64,000 bases of DNA from Balneicella halophila (GCF_003096835.1 NZ_QENZ01000004.1:186001-250000), one strand, 5' to 3'. Positions 54,159 through 62,992 are shown, numbered from the stretch's first letter. Notes: a model not told the origin generated them from the letters alone. Made by a program: numbers and translations.

Positions 54159-54551
54159 ATGAAAAAATTATTTTTAGTATTAGTGGCTGTAGCTACACTT
54201 GCACTTGTTGCTTGTAACAAAGAGAAAGAAGGAAGCAACCTACAAGATGAGCAGGAGACACAAAAAGTTATTGAAACTACAACTGACGCGGATGTACCAG
54301 AATTTGATAATGAGAATTTAGAAGAATATATAGAAGTTTATGATTCATATCTAGATGATTATAAAGAAGCTGTTGAAAGCAAGGATATGTCAAAGTTCCA
54401 AGCTCTAAGTTCTAAAGGACAAGAATTAGCTGAAAAAGCTGAAGCATTAGCAACTGAAGGTCTAAGTGAATCTGATTCAAGAAAACTGAATGAGTATATG
54501 CAAGAAAAATCTAAAGAGATGCAAGAATTAGCACAAAAAATGATGCAATAA
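54159..54551 (+). CDS. Small helical lipoprotein of unknown function
   Basis: A 130-residue protein with signal peptide and lipobox LVAC (Cys19), then charged NKEKEGS. The mature part is acidic and largely helical (EEYIEVYDSYLDDYKEAVE, SRKLNEYMQEKSKEMQELAQ). I do not recognise a defined family. It starts 85 bp after metK with no exact -7 box, and a terminator follows. Confidence 0.75.
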   Translation: MKKLFLVLVAVATLALVACNKEKEGSNLQDEQETQKVIETTTDADVPEFDNENLEEYIEVYDSYLDDYKEAVESKDMSKFQALSSKGQELAEKAEALATEGLSESDSRKLNEYMQEKSKEMQELAQKMMQ

Positions 54552-54576
54552 CTCTTATAATATTTTACCTAAAAGA

Positions 54577-54604
54577 GCCTTTATGTTAATAAGGGCTTTT
54601 TTTA
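54577..54604 (+). terminator. Terminator after the small lipoprotein
   Basis: The stem AGCCTTTA / TAAGGGCT (8 bp, one G-T) is followed by a T-run, 25 bp past the stop. Confidence 0.8.
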
Positions 54605-54630
54605 TGTCTTATTTTTTATACCTAAGATTA

Positions 54631-54640
54631 TTATGCATAA
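54631..54640. promoter_or_regulatory. Perfect palindrome TTATGCATAA, candidate PadR operator
   Basis: A 10-bp perfect palindrome with flanking AT on both sides. It sits 12 bp upstream of the padR -7 box (54653-54660), covering the -33 region, where autorepression would be expected. PadR operators are typically short inverted repeats. Confidence 0.4.
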
Positions 54641-54652
54641 GATAATTATGTG

Positions 54653-54660
54653 TATATTTG
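54653..54660 (+). promoter_or_regulatory. -7 box (TATATTTG) for padR
   Basis: TATATTTG fits TAnnTTTG and lies 19 bp before the ATG at 54680. An in-frame ATG at 54650 overlaps it and is disfavoured. Confidence 0.55.
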
Positions 54661-54679
54661 TTGCGATAAAATAATCATT

Positions 54680-55018
54680 ATGGGAAATCAGAAATTGTAT
54701 AAAGGTTCTTTACAGACAATCATCTTACGCTTGTTGGAAGAGAACGACAAGATGTACGGTTATGAAATCACGCAGAAGGTAAAGGAACTGACCAAAGGAG
54801 AATTAGAAATTACGGAAGGGGCATTGTATCCTGCTTTACATAAATTGGAGGCAGATGGTTTGTTGGATGTGGAAGTAGCTAAAGTTGGTAATCGCTTACG
54901 GAAATACTACAAATTGACCGAACAGGGAACAAAAGAAACAGTAAACCGATTGGAGGAAATGAAAGAGTTTCTGAAGACTATGGAAATATTGGTTAACCCT
55001 AAATTTAGTTTAGAATAA
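54680..55018 (+). CDS. PadR family transcriptional regulator
   Basis: A 112-residue winged-helix repressor. The PadR domain runs LYKGSLQTIILRLLEEN, MYGYEITQKVKELT, ITEGALYPALHKLEADGLL, then the wing GNRLRKYYKLTEQGTK, ending in a short helix for dimerisation. Such proteins usually autoregulate and control the neighbouring membrane or efflux gene. The next gene starts 1 bp after the stop and is broken. The ATG at 54680 is chosen because the upstream frame overlaps the predicted promoter. Confidence 0.9.
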   Translation: MGNQKLYKGSLQTIILRLLEENDKMYGYEITQKVKELTKGELEITEGALYPALHKLEADGLLDVEVAKVGNRLRKYYKLTEQGTKETVNRLEEMKEFLKTMEILVNPKFSLE

Positions 55019-55019
55019 T

Positions 55020-55745
55020 ATGGGAACCGTGTCCGATAAACAATTAGAACGTTTGTATGAATTTACTCGTCAGCATTATGTGGAGCATTATGATTTGCAG
55101 AGTGAGTTGGTCGATCATTTAGCAAATGCTATTGAAAAACGTTGAGAGGAAAAACCGGAAATGGACTTGGAGGATTGTATCAAAGCAGAATTTAAAAAGT
55201 TTGGCATTTTGGGTTTTATGGATGTTGTAGAAAAGCGAAAAGCATCACTTAATAAGAAATATCGGAAAATACTATGGAGGAAATTCATAGAGTTCTATAG
55301 ATTGCCTAAGATACTGCTAACAATCATTTCTATTTTAGGACTATATTTTTTTCTAAGAATTTTTGAGAATCCTTACAAAGTTTGTATGCTTTTATCTGTG
55401 CTTTTGACATTTATAGCTTTTGTATTACTAATCAAGCACAACAAAGAATACAAAAAAGTTAAAGAGCGGACTCAACATAAATGGCTGTTTGAAGAAATGT
55501 TAAGAACCGGGGGAGGGATGGCAGCTGTTCTTGTTATGTTACCTAATAATGTGGGGATTTTATGGAGTATGCATTCAAGTTTCTTTATTGCAGAAGATAA
55601 TGTAAATATGTTCTTAATGAGTTTCAGTTTGCTACTTGTGGTATTTGCTATATTGATTTATATTGCATTCTATTACTTTCCCAAAAATGCAGAAAAATAC
55701 CTATCCGAGACCTATCCGGAATATCAATTAGTAGAGAAAGTATAA
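55020..55745 (+). pseudogene. Membrane protein gene paired with padR, broken by in-frame TGA
   Basis: A 242-codon frame from the ATG at 55020, with TGA at 55143-55145. The N-terminal part reads QLERLYEFTRQHYVEHYDLQ and ELVDHLANAIEKR. After the stop it continues EEKPEMDLEDCIKAEFKKFGILGFMDVV. The C-terminal part has about four hydrophobic segments (residues about 100-235). The stop follows IEKR, where Trp would fit (TGG to TGA). PadR/membrane-protein pairs are common in Bacteroidota, with the membrane gene as likely target. A downstream in-frame ATG at 55161 could give a 194-residue remnant. I do not know the function. Confidence 0.75.
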
Positions 55746-55751
55746 AAAGAT

Positions 55752-56711
55752 TTATATCTTTTCGTCAATTTGGTAATGGTTTCTATCTGTAGAATCTCTG
55801 GCAACCAACTCTGCAAGGAATCCAGCAAGAAATAGTTGTACTCCTATTATCATCAATACGAGAGCAATGTAAAAAACAGGATTATCGGTAATAAGAGGAG
55901 CACGCATTTCATGGTAAATGTAGTAAAGCTTATTCGCTCCTAAATAAACAACAGCAAAAAATCCAATCATCAGTATCAGTGTGCCTAAAGCACCAAACAG
56001 ATGCATCGGTTTCTTACGGAATTTAGTTATAAAAGAAACGGAAAGTAAGTCTAAAAAACCGTTAATAAATCGACTCATCCCAAACTTGGTAGTCCCGTAT
56101 TTTCGCTCTTGATGTTGCACGATCTTTTCGCCTATCTTTTTAAAACCAGCTTCTTTAGCCAACATTGGGATATAACGGTGCATTTCTCCATAGACTTCAA
56201 TATTCTTCACGACCTCCTTATCATACGCTTTAAGCCCACAATTGAAATCGTGCAGTTTTATGCCACTGATGATACGTGCCGTTTTATTGAAAAATTTACT
56301 TGGAACTGTCTTGCTTATAGGGTCATAGCGTTTTTGTTTCCAACCTGACACCATATCATATTCTTGTGTAGCAATCATATCATATAACTCAGGAATTTCA
56401 TCAGGGCTATCCTGTAAGTCAGCATCCATGGTAATAACTACATCTCCTTTTGCGACTTCAAAACCACAGAACAGTGCGGCTGATTTTCCGTAATTTCTTC
56501 GGAATTTCAATCCCTGAACCTTTGGGAATTGTGTCTTGAGTTGTTTGATGACTTCCCATGAAGTGTCTGTACTACCATCATCTACCAGTATAACTTCATG
56601 ACTGATTTGCATCTTTTTGACCACTCGGTCAATCCAAGTAACCAGTTCAGGCAATGACTCTTCCTCATTGTAAAGTGGGACGATAATAGAAAGTTCGATA
56701 GTTGATTTCAT
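55752..56711 (-). CDS. Family 2 glycosyltransferase, polyprenyl-phosphate type
   Basis: A 319-residue GT-A enzyme with IIVPLYNEEESL and VDDGSTD near the N terminus, then the metal-binding DADLQDSPDEI. C-terminal hydrophobic segments (about 225-260 and 275-305) are typical of DPM1/GtrB-like enzymes that load a sugar onto polyprenyl phosphate. The frame is open to 56720, but that TTG lies in the -7 box at 56718-56725; the ATG at 56711 is preferred. It follows DUF4199 by 16 bp and meets the padR partner by convergence (6 bp). Sugar specificity is unknown. Confidence 0.9.
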   Translation of the reverse strand: MKSTIELSIIVPLYNEEESLPELVTWIDRVVKKMQISHEVILVDDGSTDTSWEVIKQLKTQFPKVQGLKFRRNYGKSAALFCGFEVAKGDVVITMDADLQDSPDEIPELYDMIATQEYDMVSGWKQKRYDPISKTVPSKFFNKTARIISGIKLHDFNCGLKAYDKEVVKNIEVYGEMHRYIPMLAKEAGFKKIGEKIVQHQERKYGTTKFGMSRFINGFLDLLSVSFITKFRKKPMHLFGALGTLILMIGFFAVVYLGANKLYYIYHEMRAPLITDNPVFYIALVLMIIGVQLFLAGFLAELVARDSTDRNHYQIDEKI

Positions 56712-56717
56712 AAAACG

Positions 56718-56725
56718 CAAAGTTA
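56718..56725 (-). promoter_or_regulatory. -7 box (TAACTTTG) for the glycosyltransferase
   Basis: Minus-strand TAACTTTG, 6 bp before the ATG at 56711; the mRNA would be nearly leaderless. Transcription from DUF4199 may also read through. Confidence 0.5.
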
Positions 56726-56727
56726 CA

Positions 56728-57243
56728 TTATCTTCTTCTAAACATATTAAGTATTGCTGAAATGAATGCAGAAAATATAGTTCCAGTGATAAATAAACTA
56801 AAACCCTCCATTAAAGGCATACTTACACCATTAAGCATCATTTTAGAGGTTTCTTGATATTGATCTTGAGGGAAGCTGTCCATATCTTTAAATATAGTGC
56901 TCATCTGTTCAAGTAAAAGTTCTTTGTGTACAATTGCCAGTTCAGGATCTATAAGCGTATAAAGTAAAATGGAGAAAATTGTTTTTAATACTATGGCAAC
57001 ACCCATAATGACAATGCCAAACAAAAATAGTTTCCAAAAACTTGACGGAGGATAAAGTCTTCTACAATACAATAGAGCCATGTACAGTCCTAGTATTGTC
57101 AAGAGTTGTATAGCACCATTAAAACTATCATCTTGGATAATTGATTTTCCGCTAAAATAGAATAAATACTGAGCTAATACATAGCCTGTACCAAGGAATC
57201 CTCCCAATTTAAGGACGGGTTTTGCAAATATATTATATGTCAT
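56728..57243 (-). CDS. DUF4199 domain-containing membrane protein
   Basis: A 171-residue protein with about four membrane segments (about residues 15-30, 43-62, 70-93 and 140-165) matching the DUF4199 pattern of Bacteroidota. Function is unknown. A -7 box at 57263-57270 lies 19 bp upstream. It precedes the glycosyltransferase by 16 bp; DUF4199 and polyprenyl-type GT2 genes are often adjacent, to my knowledge, which suggests an envelope role. Confidence 0.82.
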   Translation of the reverse strand: MTYNIFAKPVLKLGGFLGTGYVLAQYLFYFSGKSIIQDDSFNGAIQLLTILGLYMALLYCRRLYPPSSFWKLFLFGIVIMGVAIVLKTIFSILLYTLIDPELAIVHKELLLEQMSTIFKDMDSFPQDQYQETSKMMLNGVSMPLMEGFSLFITGTIFSAFISAILNMFRRR

Positions 57244-57262
57244 CTCGTCTATATTTAAGCTA

Positions 57263-57270
57263 CAAAGATA
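57263..57270 (-). promoter_or_regulatory. -7 box (TATCTTTG) for DUF4199
   Basis: Minus-strand TATCTTTG, 19 bp before the ATG at 57243; divergent from the SRP RNA promoter. Confidence 0.65.
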
Positions 57271-57288
57271 GTTTTTTGTTATTCCCTA

Positions 57289-57318
57289 TTGTAAAATCGC
57301 CCAAAAATACTACTTTTG
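57289..57318 (+). promoter_or_regulatory. Promoter for SRP RNA (-33 TTG, -7 TACTTTTG)
   Basis: TTG at 57289-57291, a 19-bp spacer and TACTTTTG at 57311-57318. The RNA begins within a few bases downstream, as expected. Confidence 0.7.
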
Positions 57319-57320
57319 CA

Positions 57321-57420
57321 GTCGGGTAAGTCCTATGCGACCAGCTCCTACTGAATCCCCCAGGGTCGGAAGGCAGCAAGGGTAGGTGGTCGTAGCGGTG
57401 CGACATAGGTCGCTTACCCA
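57321..57420 (+). ncRNA. ffs: Signal recognition particle RNA (4.5S, small form)
   Basis: About 100 bases forming one long hairpin. The terminal stem GGGTAAG (57324-57330) pairs with CTTACCC (57413-57419). The apical Ffh-binding domain contains the conserved CAGGGTCGGAAGGCAGCAAGGG-type sequence (57361-57382) with the GGAA tetraloop. It targets membrane proteins co-translationally. A promoter and a terminator flank it closely, indicating a single-gene transcript. Confidence 0.93.
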
Positions 57421-57428
57421 CCTCATAA

Positions 57429-57459
57429 AAGGAACTGCAATTTTGTAGTTCCTTTTTTT
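57429..57459 (+). terminator. Terminator after SRP RNA
   Basis: The stem AAGGAACTGCA / TGTAGTTCCTT (one G-T) is followed by seven T. It lies 9 bp past the RNA, and may also serve the convergent zinc-ribbon gene. Confidence 0.9.
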
Positions 57460-57471
57460 ACTTCAACGATT

Positions 57472-57813
57472 TTATGCTTTTCGAACAAATTCTGATTTTA
57501 AACCCATTGCACCAAATCCATCAATTTTACAATCAATATTGTGGTCACCATCAGTTAAACGGATATTTTTTACTTTAGTACCTGCTTTTACAGGCTTAGG
57601 AGCACCTTTTACAGGAAGGTCTTTGATAACGATAACTGCATCGCCCGTTTTTAATTCATTACCATTAGCGTCAAATACTTTTCCTTCTTTTGCTTGATCT
57701 TCTGCTAATTCTTCTTGGTTCCATTCATGAAAACATAGCGAACAGACTGTTAAAGCACCACTTTCATAGGTGTATTCTGAGCCACATTTTGGACAATTCA
57801 TAGTTTCACTCAT
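57472..57813 (-). CDS. PhnA-like zinc-ribbon protein (YjdM family)
   Basis: A 113-residue protein. The N-terminal zinc ribbon has two CxxC pairs (CPKC, residues 7-10, and CSLC, 24-27). The C-terminal SH3-like PhnA domain covers about residues 45-113 ([35 protein letters not shown]). The historical name alkylphosphonate utilisation protein is not supported for function; the role is unknown. It is convergent with SRP RNA, with a -7 box at 57838-57845. Confidence 0.9.
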   Translation of the reverse strand: MSETMNCPKCGSEYTYESGALTVCSLCFHEWNQEELAEDQAKEGKVFDANGNELKTGDAVIVIKDLPVKGAPKPVKAGTKVKNIRLTDGDHNIDCKIDGFGAMGLKSEFVRKA

Positions 57814-57837
57814 ATTTCAAATTGTTAATTAATTACA

Positions 57838-57845
57838 CAAAAATA
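57838..57845 (-). promoter_or_regulatory. -7 box (TATTTTTG) for the PhnA-like gene
   Basis: Minus-strand TATTTTTG, 24 bp before the ATG at 57813. Confidence 0.55.
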
Positions 57846-57875
57846 GTCAAAAAAGAATCTCTAACAGTTAAAAAG

Positions 57876-58020
57876 TCCCCTTAAGGGGATTTAGGGTTAA
57901 AAGACAATTGTCAGTTTGAGTGAATTTTACGACCGGAAGCTTGTAAAATTAGTGTCGAGAACATAATAACAAATATCTTGATACAAATTAGCTTCGCAAA
58001 TTCACTTGATGAGACAGAAC
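57876..58020. repeat. Intergenic repeat cluster: 14-bp palindrome and ~110-bp inverted-repeat element
   Basis: The 338-bp gap between the PhnA-like gene and pdxH contains no gene. TCCCCTTAAGGGGA (57876-57889) is a perfect palindrome. Next, an inverted-repeat element at 57910-58017 has a left arm starting GTCAGTTTGAGTGAATTTTA and a right arm that, reversed, reads TCATCAAGTGAATTTGCGA and TTTGTATCAAGA. It is related to the element at 36101-36210. A further stretch GTCATTGTGAGCAAAGCG (58032-58049) resembles another common Bacteroidota intergenic repeat. Confidence 0.6.
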
Positions 58021-58097
58021 AAGAAAATTGTCATTGTGAGCAAAGCGAAAAATCTCAAAAAGCATAAAATGAGTATCTGAGCAAAACAAAATATACA

Positions 58098-58127
58098 TTG
58101 AGTTATATGCATAAATAAGTATCTTTG
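58098..58127 (+). promoter_or_regulatory. Promoter for pdxH (-33 TTG, -7 TATCTTTG)
   Basis: TTG at 58098-58100, a 19-bp spacer and TATCTTTG at 58120-58127. It overlaps an in-frame TTG at 58125, supporting the ATG at 58152 as start. Confidence 0.7.
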
Positions 58128-58151
58128 CTATTTCTAATAAAATGTAAAGAG

Positions 58152-58796
58152 ATGACAGATATTAGTAATATGCGCAAGCAGTTTGAGCGCAACCCCGAGA
58201 TACACTTAAATGAAGTTCCAGACAATCCACATACACTTTTCGATGAGTGGTTTGCAGTAGCACGTAATGAGCAAATAGTAGAGCCCAACGGATTTGTTTT
58301 AGCAACATCCAATGGGGAAGGGCGATTACGTACACGTACTGTTTTGCTAAAATACTTTGATGAAACTGGTTATGTGTTTTTCACGAATTATGGTAGTCAG
58401 AAAGCAAAGGATATTGCTGAAAATAAAATGGTATCAGCTTGTTTTCCTTGGTACACTTTAGAAAGACAAATCATGATAGACGGTCCTGTAGAAAGGGTGA
58501 GCACTAAAGAATCTTTAAAATATTTTTCATCTAGACCTAGAGGAAGTCAAATAGGAGCGTGGGTGTCAGAACAGAGTTCCGTCGTTTCTTCTCGAGCTAT
58601 GCTTATGAATAAGGTAAAACAGCTATCCAAGTCATTTATGAATAAAGATGTGCCATTACCAGAGTTTTGGGGAGGCTATCGTATTATGCCTAAGCGTTTT
58701 GAGTTTTGGCAGGGGCAACCCAGTCGTCTCCATGACCGAATAGAATATTTGTTACAAGAAGATGGTACTTGGATAAAACAGCGTCTGGCACCTTGA
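58152..58796 (+). CDS. pdxH: Pyridoxamine 5'-phosphate oxidase
   Basis: A 214-residue FMN enzyme that oxidises pyridoxine/pyridoxamine phosphate to pyridoxal phosphate. FMN-site motifs are RLRTRTVLLKYFDETGYVFFTNYGSQKA, SRPRGSQIGAWVSEQSS and the C-terminal EFWQGQPSRLHDRIEY. The length is normal. The upstream frame to 58125 lies within the promoter, so the ATG at 58152 is chosen. It is convergent with the TSUP permease 22 bp downstream. Confidence 0.95.
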   Translation: MTDISNMRKQFERNPEIHLNEVPDNPHTLFDEWFAVARNEQIVEPNGFVLATSNGEGRLRTRTVLLKYFDETGYVFFTNYGSQKAKDIAENKMVSACFPWYTLERQIMIDGPVERVSTKESLKYFSSRPRGSQIGAWVSEQSSVVSSRAMLMNKVKQLSKSFMNKDVPLPEFWGGYRIMPKRFEFWQGQPSRLHDRIEYLLQEDGTWIKQRLAP

Positions 58797-58818
58797 TGTG
58801 TGTGATGCTATAGAATTC

Positions 58819-59595
58819 CTAAAAACCTAATAATTCAAAAAGTCCTAAGAATTTAAATGCTGAGATAACAATAACGCTCAATAAAATATACCGTACGAAA
58901 ATCGCCCCTCGTTTTAATGCCGCTTTAGTTCCAAAATAGGCTCCGATAACTGTTCCTATACCCAAACTTATACCTAATGCCCAGTCAACTTGATTGTTGT
59001 ATAGAAATATGGCAAAAACAAAAGGGGTATAAAGCAGAATAATAATTAATTTTAGTAAATTGGCTCTTAATAAATCAAAGCCGGCACCCAATACCAGTGT
59101 GGTAAGGAAAAATATACCTGCACCAGCTTGAATAAATCCTCCATACAGCCCTATAGCAAAGAACAGAGGAATCTGCCACCAGTGTTTTCTTTCTGTGAGA
59201 ACTTCATTGCCTTGTAGCCAGCGCTTAGGTTTATACAGCAGGATAAAGAAAAAGATAATCAGCAATATGCCGATAATGCGTTCTAAGAGTTCATTGTCGA
59301 TATCTACGGCAAAAAAAGCTCCAATGATAGCAGCACTTACAGCTGGAATTAGAAAACGCAAACTGGATTTAAGAGATACCGCTCCTTGTTTTTCGTCCTT
59401 CTTGAATGTATAAATACCAACAACACTCGTTAACAAAATATTGATTCGATTTGTTCCATTGGCTACCCCGGCAGGTAGACCAAGAAACATAAGCAAAGGC
59501 AGGGAAAGAACGGATCCTCCACCTGCCATTACATTTACGAAACCCACGAGAATTCCTGCAAGTACCGTAATTGGATATATATACCAATCAGTCAT
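58819..59595 (-). CDS. TSUP (TauE/SafE) family membrane permease
   Basis: A 258-residue inner-membrane protein with about eight hydrophobic segments and the family motif GFVNVMAGGGSVLSLPLLMFLGLP with its second-half counterpart GGFIQAGAGIFFLTTLVLGAG. Relatives export sulfite, sulfoacetate or similar anions. The glyA stop lies 2 bp upstream of the ATG at 59595, so the two are co-transcribed; the in-frame TTG nine bases earlier would overlap glyA. Substrate unknown. Confidence 0.88.
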   Translation of the reverse strand: MTDWYIYPITVLAGILVGFVNVMAGGGSVLSLPLLMFLGLPAGVANGTNRINILLTSVVGIYTFKKDEKQGAVSLKSSLRFLIPAVSAAIIGAFFAVDIDNELLERIIGILLIIFFFILLYKPKRWLQGNEVLTERKHWWQIPLFFAIGLYGGFIQAGAGIFFLTTLVLGAGFDLLRANLLKLIIILLYTPFVFAIFLYNNQVDWALGISLGIGTVIGAYFGTKAALKRGAIFVRYILLSVIVISAFKFLGLFELLGF

Positions 59596-59597
59596 TA

Positions 59598-60878
59598 TTA
59601 CCAAGCAAACATTGGTTTGTCTTGCATCATTTCATTTACTTTCTTACCGACCTTTTCAATAACTTCTTCATTGTCAATATTTGAAATGACCTCATCAATC
59701 ATATCTACAATTATTGGCATTTCATCTTCTTTCATACCGCGGGTAGTGATAGCACAAGTACCTACACGTAATCCTGAGGTTGAGAATGGAGAACGAGTGT
59801 CAAAAGGTACCATATTTTTATTAATGGTAATTTCTGCTTTTACCAATGTATTTTCTACTTTTTTACCTGTGATATCAGGGAACTTACTGCGTAAGTCGAT
59901 AAGCATTGAGTGATTGTCAGTACCACCGGAAACCACATGATACCCTTTGTCGATAAATGCTTTAGCCATAACGTCAGCATTTTTCTTTACTTGCTCCATA
60001 TAAGTCTTGTAACTTGGATCTAAAGCTTCTCCAAATGCTACTGCTTTAGCTGCAATTACATGCTCTAATGGTCCACCTTGTTGTCCTGGGAATACAGCAA
60101 AATCTAACACTTGAGACATCATTTTGATTGCTCCTTTTGGAGTTTTCAATCCCCATGGATTTTCAAAGTCTTTACCCATTAAAATGATACCACCACGTGG
60201 TCCACGTAAACTCTTATGTGTCGTTGAAGTTACAATGTGACAGTACTCCATTGGTGAGCTTAGTAATCCTGTAGCAATCAAACCGGCAGGGTGAGCCATA
60301 TCGCACATTAGTAATGCACCCACTTTGTCAGCGATTTCTCGCATTCTTTTATAGTCCCAATCACGAGAGTATGCTGATGCTCCTGCTACTATTAGTTTAG
60401 GCTTGTTTTCAAGAGCGATTTGCTCCATTTCATCATAATCAACTTGTCCTGTTTCTTCTTTTACATGGTAGGGAACAGGATTATAGATAATTCCTGAAAG
60501 GTTTACAGGAGAACCATGAGAAAGGTGACCACCATGCGCTAAATCCAATCCCATAAATGTATCACCAGGTTTCAATACTGCAAAGAAAACAGCTGCGTTA
60601 GCTTGCGCTCCAGAGTGAGGTTGTACGTTTGCGTACTCAGCACCAAAAAGTTCACAAGCCCTATCAATTGCTAATTGTTCTGTTTGGTCAACGATTTGGC
60701 AACCACCGTAATAACGTTTCCCTGGGTAACCTTCTGCATATTTGTTTGTAAGGCAAGACCCCATAGCTTCCATCACTTGTTCACTTACAAAGTTTTCTGA
60801 GGCGATTAACTCGATGCCATTCTTTTGTCTTTGATACTCTTGTTCAATTAAATCAAAAATTCGTGTATCTCTTTTCAT
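59598..60878 (-). CDS. glyA: Serine hydroxymethyltransferase
   Basis: A 426-residue PLP enzyme converting serine and tetrahydrofolate to glycine and methylene-tetrahydrofolate. Family motifs: [45 protein letters not shown], and the PLP lysine in [17 protein letters not shown]. The length is normal. It precedes the TSUP permease by 2 bp. With gcvH and folC elsewhere in the window it belongs to one-carbon metabolism. No exact -7 box; a CTTTG-containing sequence lies upstream. Confidence 0.96.
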   Translation of the reverse strand: MKRDTRIFDLIEQEYQRQKNGIELIASENFVSEQVMEAMGSCLTNKYAEGYPGKRYYGGCQIVDQTEQLAIDRACELFGAEYANVQPHSGAQANAAVFFAVLKPGDTFMGLDLAHGGHLSHGSPVNLSGIIYNPVPYHVKEETGQVDYDEMEQIALENKPKLIVAGASAYSRDWDYKRMREIADKVGALLMCDMAHPAGLIATGLLSSPMEYCHIVTSTTHKSLRGPRGGIILMGKDFENPWGLKTPKGAIKMMSQVLDFAVFPGQQGGPLEHVIAAKAVAFGEALDPSYKTYMEQVKKNADVMAKAFIDKGYHVVSGGTDNHSMLIDLRSKFPDITGKKVENTLVKAEITINKNMVPFDTRSPFSTSGLRVGTCAITTRGMKEDEMPIIVDMIDEVISNIDNEEVIEKVGKKVNEMMQDKPMFAW

Positions 60879-61031
60879 TGTTTTATAAAAATTTTGAAGT
60901 TAACCTGCAAAAGCACAAAGGCTATGCAGAGGTGCATATTTCTTTTAAAATTAAAATTGTGCGTAAAAATAAGCATTTTTATAAACCTTTTGATTATTTT
61001 AAAGTAATTATGTAACATAAAAATGCCATCA

Positions 61032-61062
61032 CAAAAAAAGAGAAGTTCCTTGGAACTTCTCT
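61032..61062 (-). terminator. Terminator of rho
   Basis: A 10-bp perfect stem AGAGAAGTTC / GAACTTCTCT with loop CTTG lies 27 bp after the rho stop. On the minus strand it is followed by seven U. Confidence 0.92.
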
Positions 61063-61088
61063 TCTTATATTTCGGAAGGATGAATGGC

Positions 61089-62777
61089 TTAACCATCATT
61101 CATAGATACCAGAAATTCTTCATTGTTGATAGTACGTTCCATACGTTCTTTCAAGAATTCCATGGCTTCAACTGGATTCATATCTGTAAGATAATTTCGC
61201 AATATCCAGATGCGATTGAGTACATTCTCGTCAAGTAACAAGTCCTCTCTTCGTGTACTTGATGCAGGAATATCAACTGCAGGGAAGATTCGCTTGTTCG
61301 AAAGCTTACGACTTAGTTGTAATTCCATATTACCCGTACCTTTAAATTCCTCAAAGATAACTTCGTCCATCTTAGAACCTGTTTCTGTAAGTGCAGTAGC
61401 CAAAATAGTCAATGAACCTCCATTTTCAATATTACGTGCTGCACCAAAGAAACGCTTAGGTTTGTGTAAAGCATTTGCATCAACACCACCGGAAAGAACT
61501 TTACCGGATGCAGGTGATACTGTATTGTAAGCACGGGCTAATCGAGTAATAGAGTCTAATAGAATCACAACATCATGACCTGATTCCACCATACGTTTCG
61601 CCTTTTCCAAAACGATGTTTGCAACCTTAACGTGACGCTCTGCCGGCTCATCAAAAGTGGAAGATACAACTTCGGCATTTACATTTCTTGCCATATCTGT
61701 AACCTCCTCAGGACGCTCATCTATTAATAAAATAATCATATACGCTTCTGGATGGTTTTTAGCAATAGCATTAGCTATTTCCTTGAGTAATACTGTTTTA
61801 CCAGTCTTTGGTTGCGCAACGATAAGCCCACGTTGACCTTTTCCGATAGGAGCAAATAAATCGATAACCCTTACTGAAAGTGAGGCATTATCACCATTAC
61901 CAGTCAAATTAAATTTCTCGTCTGGAAAAAGTGGAGTTAAATGGTCAAAAGCAACACGGTCACGAAGTTCTTGTGGGGTATTTCCATTAATTGTTTTGAT
62001 ATTTACTAATGGAAAGTACTTTTCTCCCTCTTTGGGAGGACGAACTTCTCCTTCTACTAAATCACCTGTTTTTAATCCTAACAGACGGATTTGGGATTGT
62101 GAAATATAAATATCATCAGGAGAATTCAAATAGTTGTAATCAGAAGATCGCAAAAATCCATAACCATCAGGCATGACTTCAAGAACGCCATCAGCAATTA
62201 TGCTGCCTGAAAATTCGTATTTAGGATTTTTTCTGCGTTGATTTTGTCTATTGTTTGGTTGATTGTTATGTTGCTGATTCTTATTCTGTTGGTTGTTTTT
62301 TGGATTATTATTTTGTGGTTTCTCGTTCGAGTTCTTTTGCTTGTTGGAATTATTTTGTTGATTTGATTGACTCTTCTGCTTATTCTGAGTGTTGTCAGGA
62401 TGTTTGCTAGTAGAATCAGTACTTGTACTTGTAGCCTTCTGAGTTTCTTCTTTAGTTTGTCTTTTAGAAGCAGACTTGGAGTTGGTTCTTCTCTTCTTAG
62501 AATCATCAGTGTCTGTAGTGTTAGACTTGTTATTGTTTTGCTTCTGTTCGGGCTCTCTTTTTGTAGTTTTACTTCTTGTACGAGAAGGAGTTTTGGGCTT
62601 GTCACTCTTTGTTGAGGGTTTGTTGGGTTGAGTAGAAGCAACAATTGCTTGTTGATCTAATATTTGATAAATTAAATCTTGCTTTTTATAGCTATCTACA
62701 CGTTTGATTTTTAATTCTTTAGCAATTGCTTTTAACTCAGTCAGCAATTTCTTGTTTAGTTCAAGAATATCATACAT
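61089..62777 (-). CDS. rho: Transcription termination factor Rho with Asn/Gln-rich insertion
   Basis: A 562-residue hexameric RNA helicase. The N-terminal Rho-N helix (about 1-45) is followed by a low-complexity, Asn/Gln/Lys/Ser-rich insertion at about residues 48-184. The cold-shock-like RNA-binding domain covers about 190-270 ([24 protein letters not shown]). The ATPase domain has Walker [22 protein letters not shown], and the Q/R-loop region [13 protein letters not shown]. It terminates transcription and limits antisense RNA. B. thetaiotaomicron Rho has a comparable disordered insertion, shown to drive condensate formation. It is a single gene, divergent from rpe. Confidence 0.96.
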   Translation of the reverse strand: MYDILELNKKLLTELKAIAKELKIKRVDSYKKQDLIYQILDQQAIVASTQPNKPSTKSDKPKTPSRTRSKTTKREPEQKQNNNKSNTTDTDDSKKRRTNSKSASKRQTKEETQKATSTSTDSTSKHPDNTQNKQKSQSNQQNNSNKQKNSNEKPQNNNPKNNQQNKNQQHNNQPNNRQNQRRKNPKYEFSGSIIADGVLEVMPDGYGFLRSSDYNYLNSPDDIYISQSQIRLLGLKTGDLVEGEVRPPKEGEKYFPLVNIKTINGNTPQELRDRVAFDHLTPLFPDEKFNLTGNGDNASLSVRVIDLFAPIGKGQRGLIVAQPKTGKTVLLKEIANAIAKNHPEAYMIILLIDERPEEVTDMARNVNAEVVSSTFDEPAERHVKVANIVLEKAKRMVESGHDVVILLDSITRLARAYNTVSPASGKVLSGGVDANALHKPKRFFGAARNIENGGSLTILATALTETGSKMDEVIFEEFKGTGNMELQLSRKLSNKRIFPAVDIPASSTRREDLLLDENVLNRIWILRNYLTDMNPVEAMEFLKERMERTINNEEFLVSMNDG

Positions 62778-62954
62778 ATAAAGTGTGTTTGAATTTTATT
62801 TTTAAATAATAATGAAAATATATTCAGAGAATATTATTCTTAATCAGAAGATATACAAATTCTATTGCATTCTGTAATTGTAGTGCAATGATAAGATAAA
62901 TTTGAAGAATACACAAAAAAAAGACAAATAAATGGCAGTTTTGTGAGTTATTCA

Positions 62955-62962
62955 TACCTTTG
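62955..62962 (+). promoter_or_regulatory. -7 box (TACCTTTG) for rpe
   Basis: TACCTTTG fits TAnnTTTG and lies 30 bp before the ATG at 62993. It overlaps an in-frame TTG at 62960 that is thereby excluded. The rest of the 62778-62992 gap holds only an imperfect hairpin (ATTGCA / TGCAAT, about 62863-62888). Confidence 0.6.
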
Positions 62963-62992
62963 TATATCAATTTTAAATTTTTAGAAGAAAAA

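Noticed and set aside
57321-57420. Small RNA of unknown type
   Set aside because: The apical GGAA loop and flanking conserved blocks identify it as SRP RNA.
62200-62650. Two long overlapping reading frames inside the Rho insertion (both strands)
   Set aside because: They are low-complexity shadows of the Asn/Gln/Ser-rich coding sequence with no start context or family resemblance.
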